Shown here piece by piece: positions 30,211 to 42,062 of a DNA stretch of 64,000 bases (its first letter is position 1; each line of letters opens with the position of its first letter). A program made the position numbers and the translations under genes. Under the pieces are notes generated by a model. That model did not search any database and had not been told where the DNA came from. It saw nothing but the letters and a program-made list of their open reading frames with translations. This stretch comes from Oscarella lobularis (lineage: Eukaryota > Porifera > Homoscleromorpha > Homosclerophorida > Oscarellidae): positions 1,426,001 to 1,490,000 of the forward strand of contig NC_089189.1 of NCBI RefSeq assembly GCF_947507565.1, read 5' to 3'.

Positions 30211-32058
30211 ACTAATATGGCACGGGATTCGTGCCATAAATCGTTCGTTTATTTCTTCCGCTACCTTATATTTTCTTCCGCTTTATTTCTTCCGCTACCT
30301 TTTACTTCTTCCGATACCTTATGCAGTAAAACCTGTCTATAACGACCACCTACGGTTCCCCAAAAAGTGGTCGTTATAGACAGGTGGTCGTTGTAGACGA
30401 GTGGGCGTTTTACATCCTGGCCTTAAATAGGTTAGCGCACGTTTTGTTATGTAACCTTAACCCCTCCCTAACGAAAAGTGGTCCGCCCGAAAAGTGGACC
30501 CCTCCGGACGGCTTTTCTTGAAGTGAAAAAAATTTCCGGCCTACCAAAAAGTGGCGCGGGCTCATACGGGTACCCTTCGCGATGTATGTAGACCGATAAA
30601 CGACAAAGTACGCGAGTACAGTAGCTGTAGCTGCTCGCGCGCATCCACTGTACTTCGCAATTAACGTGTACGATCTTCTTCTATGCAAGTCTTCCGTGCG
30701 AGGGAAGGTAGGACCACTTTTCTTTGAACAAAGAAAAGTGGTCCGCCCGAGTAGACGAACGCCGAAAACATGGCACGTAAAATAAAAGGCATTATAGGCA
30801 CTTCGTATGCACTTTGTTGTCAGATTTAATGCCCCGAATACGCGTTTTCGCTTTACGTGGTCGCTGTAGACAGTGCAAATTGTGCAAGAACGTGCAGAGG
30901 GGGGTGGTCGCTGGTCGCAGAAGGCAGGTGGTCGCTATATGCAAGGTACTTTACACTACGAACGATCCGTCCCAAAGAAAGTGGTCGTAATAGACAGGTG
31001 GTCGCTATATACGAGTGGTCGCTAACACAGGTTTTACTGTATTTCTTCCGCTACCTTTTATTTCTTCCGCTACCTAATATTTCTTCCGCTTTATTTCTTC
31101 CCCTATATTTCTTCTGCTATATTTCTTCCCCTATATTTCTTCCCCTTCATTTCTACCGCTATATTTCTTCCGTTATATTTCTATTGCTTGATTTGTACTT
31201 GTGTATTTCTACCGCTAAATTTCTTTCCCTGTGTGCTTTTCGAAGCGCTGTTTAGTGCGCATGCTCTTCCGCCATTTTGCCTGGCTCCCTCATGGACCGC
31301 GTCAGCGAGGAAAAACTTTGTCAAGCCTCTGAGCTTCTGTCAGAGGCGCTGCAAAACGCTTGTAACAAAAGTAGCAAAAAGTAACAAAAAGTGACAAAAG
31401 TACGAGGAAATTTTATCTGCGAATTACTCTTAAAATAACCGCAGGTAGACGGAAGCTGGGAAAATTACGGAATTGGTTATCAAGAACGTTTATCATCAGA
31501 ACAAAATGATGACTAGACGGAAGTGGTTGTTCCTGAAGTCAATTTGCCGCTTTCGAGAGAAAATTTATCTCAGCTAGATAACGAAGTTGATCATTTGCAG
31601 GAAACCTATAACTATCGAATCGATGTTTACGTTCATGCTCGTTCATTCCTGGAAAGATTATTATTATGATAAATAATTAATGCTATGTCGTTGTCTATTT
31701 CCAAGGTTAACGCTACTAATTACGTTTGTAGTAATAAAGCGGTAGAAATGTAGCGGAAGAAATATATAGCGGTAGAAATATAGCGGAAGAAATAAAGCGA
31801 AAGAAATATAGCGGTAGAAATGTAACAGAAGAAATAAAGCGGAAGAAATAAAGCGGTAGAAATGTAGCGGAAGAAATCAAGCGGTAGAAATATATAGCGG
31901 TAGAAATGTAGCGGAAGAAATCAAGCGGTAGAAATAAAAGGTAGCGGAAGAAATAAAAGGTAGCGGAAGAAATATAGCGGAAGAAATATAAGGTAGCGGA
32001 AGAAATAAAGGTAGCGGAAGAAATAAAAGAACCATTTATGGCGCGCCATATACTAATA
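30211..32058. mobile_element. Fold-back element with TTTCTTCCGCTA arms
   Basis: The left arm starts ACTAATATGGCACGGGATTC and runs into TTTCTTCCGCTACC units; the right arm is its inverted counterpart, ending GGCGCGCCATATACTAAT. The arms are long runs of the 12-17 base motif TATTTCTTCCGCTA (30240-30320, 31040-31220) and its complement (31735-32035). The tips themselves are palindromes (ATGGCGCGCCAT). Long inverted arms made of short direct repeats are typical of fold-back (FB-like) transposons. No transposase gene is visible; the centre is 31220-31730. Confidence 0.7.
30324..31039. mobile_element. TIR element CAGTAAAACCTGTC, nested
   Basis: 716 bases start CAGTAAAACCTGTCTATAAC and end with the complement, GGTTTTACTG. 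The interior has many copies of GTGGTCGTTATAGACAGG in both orientations and a perfect 16-bp hairpin at 30711-30744 (GGACCACTTTTCTTTG with an AA loop). The right side is flanked by TA, the left by TG, so a TA target duplication may have mutated. This fits a non-autonomous Tc1/mariner- or pogo-like element that inserted into the left arm of the fold-back element. Confidence 0.65.
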
Positions 32059-32810
32059 CTACTAATCGACCCTCTGTAGGATTTTTCTCCATTAGTTTAG
32101 GTTGTTTGTCTAGCGAGCGGCACTTGTAGAAGCACCCTTTGTAGTTAGAGGAAAATGCCACTTGCCGTGACCACGTGGTTCTGATGAACGCGTGACGTCA
32201 CGATAGGTTGTGAAGCTCTCGGCGCTAAAAAAAAAAAAAAAAAAGGAAACAAATCTGTTGTCAAGAGATAGGAAGCCGTCCACTGAAAGAAACTTGTGCT
32301 TTTGGAGTCCTACTGTACCGCTAATTCGTGCAACATCCCTATGCCATAAATTACCTAAAGAATAGACTTAAAGGGAAAGACTTCTCTTCCCGCATATCAT
32401 TCCAGCGTCACCTGACCTGCTCTTTTACGCAGTAGATAACACGAAGTCTTCTCCCCTACCGAGGAAGAAGGGACTGGCTTGCGAGGCTAAGTACACTAAA
32501 AATTAGTACAGAGCAAACGCAGAGTTAGAACTTACGTCAGTTGACGTCACGTACCGTCGAACGCTCGTCGTTCTTCTTCAAGTTCAATCGTTCCTGCTGA
32601 AGCTTTGACGGTCTTCTCGCGCCCAGAAGTAAGTCCTGACCATATATCTACTCTGTACTCCAATCGTCGTGCTGTTCGCGGCCTTCGATCGAAGACCACG
32701 GCGTCATCAGCAATCCCGGATAACGTCGCGTCGTTTTGTCGAGTACTGTAGAACAAAATCCATCCGATTTCCTTCAGCCAGCTCGTGTAGCTTTGTTCGA
32801 TCTATAATTC
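32059..32810. other. Spacer, A18 tract, no gene seen
   Basis: Contains an A-run at 32227-32244 and otherwise no motif I can support. The A-run could be the tail of an old retroposed sequence. Confidence 0.35.
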
Positions 32811-33386
32811 AGCCGGATGTGGATGTACGTTGACTATTGTTCCGTGGTATGGGATTCTGGGTCAAATTCAATCTCTTCTCGACTTCGGCAAATTGACAAG
32901 CGATGCCTCCGTCTCATTGCTGGTATCCGATTCCATGAGCCTACTGGTGATCTTCCAACTTTATTTACTCGTTTTCATCTACACCCGTATGACTTACGTC
33001 ATCAGTTCTTTCTTGCGTTCGGTGGAGTTACCTCTCTAGCGTCATCTCAAATTTCTTCCCGTTTTTTTCCTACATCTTCTGGTGGCTATAATACTCGTCT
33101 TTCTCAATTTGGGGTAAAAATTACTCGTCCCTCCACAAATGCTCTTCGATCAACGTCTTTTTATCGTGCTCAGTCTTATTGGAATTCTCTCTGTCCCCTT
33201 TTGTGGTCTGCATCTGACCTTAAATCATTAAAGTTCGTCTACGATATAACTGTTATGTCCAAAAGATCTAATCAAAAGGTATATTTTTGACATTACTTAT
33301 TTTGTTTGTGGTAGATAGGTAATTAGTACGACACCCGGTAGATCGACCAACACGTTTCGAGGGTTGTTCCGTCGTTAAATAAATTA

Positions 33387-33424
<38 letters not shown>
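32811..33424 (+). mobile_element. 5'-truncated LINE remnant (RT C-terminus and 3' tail)
   Basis: A 157-codon frame (32817-33290) has the C-terminal signature of non-LTR reverse transcriptases: DYCSVVWDSGS, LRQIDKRCLRLIAG, FYRAQSYWNSLCP and a final LKFVYDI. The upstream part of the RT is missing. It is followed by about 100 bases of 3' UTR and a (TTA)n run at 33388-33424, a usual kind of CR1/L2/I-type LINE tail. It is a dead, truncated insertion. Confidence 0.7.
33388..33424 (+). repeat. (ATT)n tail
   Basis: Twelve ATT units closing the LINE remnant. A (CACTAT)n run follows at 33552-33575. Confidence 0.9.
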
Positions 33425-33712
33425 CTTTGAATCACTCGCACAAGGGAGCAGTGCCCAATTTAAAGGGCCAACAAACACACAGAAACACCAACAAAGCAAA
33501 TCAGACACAACGATAACCTATTTCAAAACGCCCTGAAGCCAAGATTTAATATCACTATCACTATCACTATCACTAGAAACGCGTTGCGCTTACCGTTTCG
33601 CGCCTTCGGCTTCGTGATGGCGCCCCCTGCGCGTTCGATTTTTCGATATCGAAGCCTAAACGTTTCGCGATCGTTCGTTGGAAGAAAAGATTGGACGATT
33701 CATCGGCCTTAC

Positions 33713-33928
33713 CGCGTTGCGCGATCGTGGCTGCTTCGTCTCGCCACCTTTGTTCGGCCGAATGAGTCCGAATATACGCGCCTTCGTCGTCGGGGTCGTG
33801 TGCACGAATGAGAGTCTCGAGCTCTGCGTGTGAATGTTGTGCGTTCGAGGTCTCGTTCTGTCGACCAATGGGAGAACGAGCTGCCGTCCCGGGGCTTCGT
33901 GTTTGGCATGTACGAGTGATTCGATTAG
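33713..33928 (-). CDS. Possible exon of an unknown gene
   Basis: A minus-strand segment flanked by a plausible acceptor (TTATTAG at 33929) and donor (GTAAGG at 33712) is open in one phase for 72 codons. It has coding-like composition (HAELETLIRAHDPDDEGAY, THSAEQRWRDEAATIAQR). I do not recognise it and find no partner exons with confidence. It is GC-richer than its surroundings. Confidence 0.3.
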
Positions 33929-34242
33929 CTAATAATAGCCGAATTGAGAATTGTACCTGTCAAGTATTGACTGGAAGCGTCATCGGGACAACGCCACCTC
34001 GCGGTCATGCCGCTCAACGACACGTCCACCATTCGTCCTCCGCTATAGTTGCATGGAGCACTGACAGCGCACAGCGTACTCTGTACGAACAGGAGATGGA
34101 CTAAACTATAAAAAAATTTCTTGTTGACGCGCAGAAGAGACCATTAGAATACTTATAAAAAGCGCATTTTAAAAAATAAAATTACAGTGGGTAGTCTATG
34201 CCCGGGTCTTTTGGACGAACACATCACGTGACGATCGAGACG

Positions 34243-36780
34243 ATGTTCGCGAAGAAAACAGCTCCGTTCGGCTCGTGGAAGTCACCGCTTAGCGCCGCTG
34301 ACATAGCGGCAAATTTATCACGCATCGAAGAGCTCTGCGTCGATCGGAAGGCAGATTCTGGTTCGAAAACATCAGCTTAGGCTTCCTAGCTACGGCGAAT
34401 TCTCGCTCCAGGCACGATCTATTGGTCGGAGATGCGTCCTTCAGACGAGGGACGCAATCGCGTCTGCAGTTGGTCGCGAAACGATGGCAAAGGGACCCTG
34501 GCAAAGTCGTGCAATGGACGAAGGGAACGTTCAACGCACGCACTCGAGTCCACGAGTACGGGGGCGGCTCCTTCTTCGTTCACTCAGGTATATAAGCACG
34601 GATTGTAGAGAACTGGATATGAAACGCACGCACGCTAGTGGGATCATCCGTGACATGGTCACGTGACCGATCTTGCCCGGATTGCTAACCCAGTTGCCTC
34701 CGTTGCCTCCCCGGTTTGACAATGGCAAAATTCGCACATGCTTAGTCCTTAACGTTTTCATGAAAAAACAACCCATTTTTAACTAAGCAGTGACAGGTAA
34801 CATTGAATTGTTCCCAAAGGTCACGGTACAGTAGTGTAGAGAACCGAAAAGTAGCAAAGCGCAGAGAGACTAACTATTAGAAGCTTAGAGGAAGCATACC
34901 TAGCCTTTCTCGCTCTGCTGCTTGTCTGTTAATTAATTCCGCTCAGCATTTTTTCGACCTCTTTCTAGCGCAAACCCGCTCGTTCATATATTAGTCGGGG
35001 TTGTAGGGCCATTCTACAGTGGCAGTTCTATCTACTAAAACTACAGTATGCGGCTGACTCTCTACAGTTCTCCCAGAAATGCTACACAAACTCCTTCACC
35101 ATTCCGAGCATAAAAATGCCCGTACTCGGCTATAACGCGACGAAACCGGCCTTGCTTGTGGACAAAGCCACAGCAAGGATCATTATTAAACCGTTCCTTA
35201 TCTTACTGGCGACGCAAACGTAAGCGAATTGACGAAAACGCTACACAACCCCTTCCGAAGTAGGTCTCGTGAGAAAACGCGTGAAAACGCTCTTACGAAA
35301 CCTCCAATAATTTAGGCAAATGGTGCGCTAGGTACTTCGAAGATGTAGGCATCGATTTACGTTAATCATAGACGGGTGGCGATTAATCCCTTTAGTCAAA
35401 CAGGACTTGAGTGTGCCAAGCACAAGCGGAGACACGGGGGCGGGGCATGTCACGGATGATCCCACGCAACATACGGTAGCGTGCGTGCGTTTCATATCCA
35501 GTTCTCTACAATCCGTGATATAAGCCACTGGGTTTATTTATAATGCGAAGTCATTTGATTTATGCTATTATTTCTCTCTAGGTGTTCTTTATTTCAGCAA
35601 TTTCGACGACCAAGTCTTGTATAAGTCTAAATAAACGACTTCAAACGCCGATCCCATTCCATTGACTCCAGCCGGCAAAGGCAGAAAAGATTATGACGTC
35701 ATATTTTCTGATGGAACAAGCTTTTCTTAGGCTGGCGTTACGCCGACGGGGTGTACGCGAACGAGCGCGTTTTCTGTGTGCGCGAAGACCACGGGGAAAG
35801 TGAGAAAGCCGATCCGAGGGACGTCAGAAATACATTGGTCTCATTTTCTGTTCAGTCGCCTATGCAGGAACAGTCCGTTCTGGTAAAGACAAGTGGCTTA
35901 TGGTGTACTGTTTAACTTTTTAATCTCAATGTAGGGGGAAGGATGCGATTTTTATTCGTCGCCTCGCGTCTCTCACGACAGCAAAACGCTTGCCTGGCTT
36001 CAGTGGAATTTTCCTAATATGGTGCACGTTTCACCTGTTCGCAGTCATTAGTGTTCAATGAATAAATAATAATAATAATAAATATGTGGTTATTGAAGTA
36101 CTGGTATCTTGGTGTATAGACCAATCCTTCATAGAGACGCTTTGGCACTAGTAAAATATTGTTCTGCCAATGAATATATATATTCATTGTCTTTAGCCAT
36201 GGGACAGTACTGAAATCTTGTGCGCCGAATTAATTGTCCGAGAACGGTTCATCCATTGTGCAAGACACCAGACGAAGAGTATATACTTCAATACAGATTA
36301 TCCACGTACTGTATATATATATATATAGTGTTCCTCACTTTCTCTTCAAATTTGTGGTGGCGAGAATATCAGCGTCATGACGCCCGTGTGGTCGCCTAGC
36401 GACGTTCTCCACTACGTCAGCGACGAGTCGAAATGGTGGAATCTGTACAGTGAATCATCGGGCGTGTTATTCGAACGAGAGCAAGAACTCGGCATGCCCC
36501 ATTGGCTTTCGGTCACCGTGGATACTCGTTCAATCCGAGAAACGCCAATGAAATAATTCTAACCTACGGTGGCGTAAGTGATTAAATACATTCATAGGAT
36601 AAAGGTTTACGTTTTTCCTAGGAGCTCTCTCTATTCGATGTCGAGACAAAGTCATCGTAGTCTTTCGATACGGGCTTTCATGCCCACGCACTTCCGTTCT
36701 TCTGCTCGGACGGTCACGTGTTCGTTCTCGCTTTCAGTGCCGTTCGCCTTCCCGCATTACTCGACGTGAACGTGACCTTG
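34243..36780 (+). pseudogene. S9-family peptidase (acylaminoacyl/dipeptidyl peptidase-like), decayed N-terminal half
   Basis: Pieces match in order the beta-propeller half of cytosolic S9 peptidases: TAPFGSWKSPLSAADIA (exon 1, 34243-34587), FNARTRVHEYGGGSFF, VLYFSNFDDQVLYK (exon from 35582), ADPIPLTPAGK, WRYADG with CVREDHGE (35731 on), DFYSSPRV...[13 protein letters not shown] (near 35945-36027), MTPVWSPSDVLHYVSDE with SKWWNLY (36380-36460), and GYSFNPRNANEIILTYGG. Frameshifts occur in exon 1, after VLYKSK (TAA) and after MPHWL. The catalytic alpha/beta-hydrolase half is absent, replaced downstream by the opposite-strand kinase gene. Introns are kept, so it is a decayed DNA copy rather than a retrocopy. 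The family removes blocked or short N-terminal residues from peptides. Confidence 0.7.
34597..35517. mobile_element. 921-bp TIR element in an intron of the S9 pseudogene
   Basis: The ends are inverted repeats over at least 45 bases (CACGGATTGTAGAGAACTGG at the left, its complement at the right). The 7-base direct repeat ATATAAG borders both sides (34590-34596, 35518-35524). No transposase is visible. The size of target duplication and the CA... ends suggest a hAT- or P-like non-autonomous element, but the superfamily is uncertain. Confidence 0.75.
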
Positions 36781-37138
36781 TCACCGACCGGATAGCTATT
36801 CTCACCATTGAGAACGAGCCACGAGCCACTCCTTTTGAGCAACACCGCCAATTTCTTGACAGACGACTTGAACTCCTTGCGAGTCCGACGGGCGACTTCC
36901 AAGCAAAACGACGACGAGATAACGTTGAACGCTCTGTCACAGCCATCACTTCCGAGAGGTTCGTCGTCGAGAATTTGACTTTGAGTTTACGATTAACAAT
37001 GTATACGATGAGATAGCAACTGGCCAAAGTTAGCGCTTAGCCATTCGGCTAGTTCTAGTTTATACGGAATCAAAATTTCAAATACGTCACATAAAAACCG
37101 CTGTTCAACGTACAACACGACTACAATACTCGACCTAT
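36781..37138. other. Spacer between S9 pseudogene and kinase gene
   Basis: A plus-strand frame from about 36770 to 37016 is open and helical-looking (FEQHRQFLDRRLELLA) but has no start context, splice partners or known motif. The 3' ends of the flanking genes meet here. Confidence 0.3.
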
Positions 37139-40100
37139 CTAAAAAAGGACTTCAGACAGTACAACTTTGTGGCGACGATTCTCTCCCTCTCCTCCAAACT
37201 TTCCTTTTACGAGTCTCTTCACTGGGGGAATGCCCAAACGTAGCAGTTCTGCTATTTCTCTTCTTAGCGCTGTTAGGCATTCGCCACTCGTAGGACGACG
37301 TTCTACTCTGTCTTCACCAGCAATCATTCTTGAGCAGATTTCGTGCAACTGAGCACGATTGACTAAGTCGCTTAGCTGGCCACTTCTCTCCTCCGGAATC
37401 GGTCCCACTCCGGTAAATATTTCAACCAGCGAAACGCCCAGACTATAGACGTCGCTGGGTAACGAGCTGTGTCCCGACGTAGGTGCCATTCGTTCTGGAG
37501 CAAGATAATTAGGGCTGAGAGGACCGGCTGATTTGGAGCTGTCTAGCAGGTGGGCAGCTCCTAAATCAGCGACTTTGACTCTCATATCCCTCGTCACCAA
37601 GACGTTCGTCGGACGAATATCACCGTGAACGTAGGGACGGGGAGAGAGCTCGTGGAGATACGTAATAGCTGACGTCATTTCGACTGCAATTGAGAGCTGC
37701 TCATACGTAGAGAGATAGGAGCCGGAGAAGTGAGCGGCATCCATCACTTCGCTAACCGATCCCTCGAGTAATTCGGAGATGATTTGGAACGGTAGACCTG
37801 GTCTCATTATAGCACCGCACACACGTACGATGTTTGGGTGGTGGAGTCGACTGGCCGTGAGAACTTCTCTTCGAAATGTGGGAATCGTTCTCTCGGTCGT
37901 TATGAGTTCGTGGAATTGCTTCACAGCCACGTCCATGCCGTGCCAATGGCCAATGAGCACGTCTTGATTAATTAATGTATAAGCATAGTTCTAAATTGGT
38001 TTATTTTTACCTGCATATGCTCCTGTTCCAAGCTTGTCCTGAGTGAGTTGTATCTGCTGCGGGCTAATGTTTAGAACTTGAACAAATTGGTCGAGACTGC
38101 GTCGCGATTCTTGGAGCGAGTCTTGAAGAGTCTGACGCTGAGACTCGAGCTCTTGGCATCGTGATTCCAAAGCTTGACGTTGAGATTGAAAAGTTTGGCG
38201 TTGCGACTCAAACGTGTGACGTTCAGCGTGAAGTTGCGTTCTGATATCGTTTTTAAAGGCAAAAATTAATAGGTTAAATTGAATATAAATTCAGAATAGG
38301 TCGGAGCATACTTTTCCGTTTCATGGGCTTGGCGTTCATCATGGAGCTGCATCCTCATTTCGTTCCTAAAAACAGCCAAAATAAATAGAATAGATTGATG
38401 TCGTTTTTACTTTTCCGTCTCAACAGCTTGGCATCTTGCTTCCAAAGCTTGACGTTGAGATTGTTCATCATGGTGCAGCGTTCTTATTTCATTTCTAGAG
38501 AAAGGAGCAGTAATTTTTGAAATATAAGGGTGATGTTGTTTTGACCTTTCCGTCTCAAAAGCTTGGCGTTCATCATGAAGGTGCCTCCTTATTTCATTTC
38601 TAAAAACACAAAAGTATTTCAGAGGCTAATCTCTCATGACGAAAGAGTAAGATCACTTTTCTGCTTCATGTCTTCTGCTCTCAGTTTCCATGGCATGTCT
38701 GAAGTCATTATTTAGAATGACGCCATTTTGTTCAAAATTCACCTTTGTTGTTGAATTTGCCTTTGAAGATCACGGCAACGAGCATTCAGTTCAGCGCTTC
38801 ATATAAATCGCATATAAAATGTAGATATGGAATTAGCAAAAGTCGTACTTTCCAGCTTGAAGAATGTCGCATTGTTCTCTATCAAAGATGAGCCACATTA
38901 GTTTGATATTGAAATCTTTGTTCATGCAAAACATCATGTATACCGCATTCTTTCCATTTGTTGGTCAACGTCCCGGATGCGAAGTCTACCATCTGAAATT
39001 GACGTAGATGTAGCGAGAAGAAGAGATTCAATTTTCGTGTAAGATTTGTTTGAAGGACCTAATCAATGAATTGATTATTGAATCACAAATTGATTCTAAT
39101 TACCAAGTTTAAAAATTTTCACGATCTGATGACATTCTCCTTTTCTGTCTTCACCCCAAGAAAGAATGAGATGGGCAGAGCCGTCTTCATTTGCTACACA
39201 GTGAAGGGTGTGGTCCCAAATTGGTGCCACATCCGGGGTCAAGTCCATCTGAATTCATATAATTATTGATCGCAATCAAATCAATAATGTACCTTGTGTG
39301 ATTTTTGCTCATCAAAATCAATTATATATCCGCTGTCTAAAAGTTCTTTCCTATAACCGCCGATCATTAGAAAGCAATTCTTTCTTTCGAATCCTCTTTT
39401 AATTATTCGACATATTCTGTGGGAATGTCGAGCGGATGGTTTTGGAAGGAAATTGATGTTAATCCATTTCTATTACAGTACAATTTATTAATTTTTGCCA
39501 AAAATAATTATGTTTTACCTTTTCTCTCAAATCAATTATAAATGCATCATCTAAATATTGCCCACCACTGTACCCTCCATGAAGTAATCCTCGATGTTGA
39601 TCCATCGTTTCCATGGCAGCCCACGCACGTGGTTGTGGTCTTTCTCCACTTAATTCAACATCAAACCAATATCCTATTCATCAACGTTTGAATTATTCCC
39701 AGATTTCATTTCATGAAATTTACCTTTTTCTCTTCCTTCCTCAAATAAGAATTCGTAAATCTCATTATTCACTGCCCCAATGCATTGTGCTCCTGATTGG
39801 AGACGATCTCGAGGAATGCGTCCGCTGAATCCCCCAAACATGATTATTCTTCCTCCAATGGCCCACAAACAGCAGGAGTAGCGTTGCCATGGTTTCTTTC
39901 CATGGATGGGCGTTGCTACTTGGATCCATTTCATTTTCTTCGGATCCAAACCAAACACCTCTCCCAGATAATCCACGTAGCTTGCCTTCTGTCCCCCGTA
40001 CGAATACATGATCCCATTGATGACCACGCATCGCGATCCGATGCAAGGAGGAGGAATATTCTTTCCGTCGGCGAAACGGCGAATCCATTTCTTCTCTTCT

Positions 40101-40234
40101 TGGACGTTACAAGTCCAAATTTCGTTGCGAGGGAAATAATATTTTCCCTTCTTTCCACCGAAGAGATGCAATTCATTCCCGATCAACGCACTCTCGTGTT
40201 CAGTTCGAGGCTCAGGAAATGCGACTTTGGCCAT
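37139..40234 (-). CDS. Kelch / coiled-coil / TKL-like protein kinase, intact (copy 1)
   Basis: Thirteen exons in matching phase: 40234-39724, 39673-39519, 39469-39293, 39248-39104, 39058-38944, 38878-38849, 38796-38743, 38698-38657, 38599-38546, 38494-38411, 38365-38312, 38240-38011 and 37962-37139, total 824 residues. Residues 1-330 are kelch repeats (NELHLFGGKKG, MYSYGGQ, IIMFGGFSG, CFLMIGGY). Residues about 370-530 are coiled coil from small exons with repeated HDERQ units. Residues 540-815 are a kinase: glycine loop LGTGAYA, VAVKQF, HGDIRPTNVLV in place of HRD, ADLG in place of DFG, APE as LAPER, and a DVYSLGVSLVEIF helix. Catalytic Lys, Asp and metal Asp remain. It is most like TKL kinases; the substrate is unknown. 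No signal peptide or TM is seen, so it is probably cytoplasmic. Confidence 0.85.
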
Positions 40235-40489
40235 TTCGCTTTCAATTAAGAAGCGGTGAATGACGTTTCGATGTCTGAATGAAAGATTCACGATCTAAGC
40301 CGACCTTATAATTATTTCACGGAAACTAAAAGTCATTCCAATCACATGAAGAAGGAAATTTAATGCCATTCATACTTCGTTTATTTCTATTCCGAATGAA
40401 GGAACGCCCAGGAAAGGCAGAATGATCTCAATGAAAGTGAATCCCCGTATAATCGATCTTTGTTGTTCAGCTCGACGTTAGTTCGCGTA

Positions 40490-42062
40490 CTCGATCTCAG
40501 AGACGTCGTTAATCTTTCCTTACAACGAATCGTCGTACAGTTGGCAGGCGGAAATCTGATTCGCCGAACCGAAGTAGAGGAAAAAGAACGGACGATGTGT
40601 CGTTAGATAGGTACAAGCATTCGAAGCGCCTTTTCTGGTCTTTAGACACGTTCTGTCTTTGCAAAGGATGCCTCTCAGTGGCGCGGGGCCGTTCGCTCGA
40701 AGGCGAACGATCTTTCGGAAACAGCCCCGAAACAGCCCCGCCCCTTCCTCATCGCTTCATCTCGCATCCGTTCCCTGGTAAGCAATCGCGCGTCTATCAC
40801 TGCCACGCTTCCTCTAATTTAGTTTAAATTGAAGATTTCTACGGCATCCTGACGACGTTTTATTTTGGGGTCCCCATTTCAAACCCACGGTCCATCGTGC
40901 ACTCTTCTCGCTTCAGCCATGCGTCACGCGCTTCAACAAGGTAGAGAAGACTATTGTGTATGTTATGCGTGACTACCTATTTCTCTTTCTAGTTTCTACG
41001 TCGATGTCTTGTCGGAACAAAGAATGAATGGATCATACGGTTTGTCTCATTCCTTTGGGGGTCCCCAGTGGTGTAGGCGTGTACTTAGGGGTCTGGGGCC
41101 TCTTTGCATTGTACATAGAGAGATTGACTGCGTTCTGTGCCACTGGCCCCGTTTTGGGCATAGACTGATTTCTGACCAAATCTAAACATTAGAGTTTGAT
41201 TTCTGACAGTCTAATCGAGGGAGGCTTGGGGCTCATGCGATGGCTTAGTGGCATAGCATGCATGAAACTCTCCTATGTTATGTACGAAGCAAAGAGGATA
41301 CTGTAGAAGGGAAAGCAGTCGCTTGTAGTTGAGTTGAGAACGTATCAGTTCTCACTGCATAACTACGATAGTGTACACGGGTCCCTGCCTTTCATTAGGG
41401 TTTAGTTGGCGGCTGCTAGTAGGTTAGGGCGGTGTAGAGATTAGTAGGTTCTAGCTCCCCTCCCTCAGACGTTAGCTAGCAGCCGCCACGTGCTTTAGAC
41501 CATTTCTCAAAGGATTGACAGGTAATCTAGATTAAATAGAAAATATGCGTTTTCCTTGTAGTCTTTTTCCTATCGTTTCTGAAACGTGGAGCCCTAAGAA
41601 TGAAACTGTCTTCTTGTGGACGTTGTCGCTTGCTTCTCTCGCACTGATAACCTTTGAAAGTGCTTCTGGAAAGACGAAGACGGCTCTTACGCATAAGACG
41701 TTTAAATTCTATAGGGTTAAATCGATGACCGTCCGCACAGACGAGTTTCAGCGTCGAATCGGATCCCTTCTTACAGATATTCTTGGAGTTCTTGCCTAAC
41801 TATGAGCCGTTTCAGTATTTTCAATGCTCTTCTCCTCCAGCAGTTTATCCGTCAAGTGTTTCCAGTGGTCTATCAGCTTGTATAGCTTCTCTTCTGTGGA
41901 TCACGAAATCGTCCACTCTCTCTACTCAGCCTCGCGTTTTCACTTACAATAAATTGTCTCTTTCAATGCACGTCACCACCATTAATGATAAAGTCATAAG
42001 TTGACATCACAAACACATTGTAAGTATAAGAACAAATGGATAAAAAAGTTCATACAAAAAAT
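40490..42062 (+). repeat. R repeat, copy A
   Basis: About 1.5 kb repeated in inverted orientation at 49270-47780 (copy C) and, for its middle, at 44870-43880 (copy B). Landmarks are CAAGCATTCGAAGCGCC, GACGACGTTTTATTT, GCCACTGGCC and GTTAGTTGGCGGCTGC-type sequence. It sits at the 3' side of the truncated kinase copy 2, as copy C does for kinase copy 3. Conserved open frames in it (41545-41799, 41783-42004) are shared only through duplication and are not called genes. Confidence 0.75.

Noticed and set aside
36770-37016. Plus-strand helical ORF between the S9 pseudogene and the kinase
   Set aside because: Open and coding-like in composition, but without start, splice sites or recognisable homology; listed only as spacer content.
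41545-42004. Two ORFs downstream of kinase copy 2, also found near copy 3
   Set aside because: Their conservation is explained by the recent inverted duplication; no motif, and similar open length is expected by chance.
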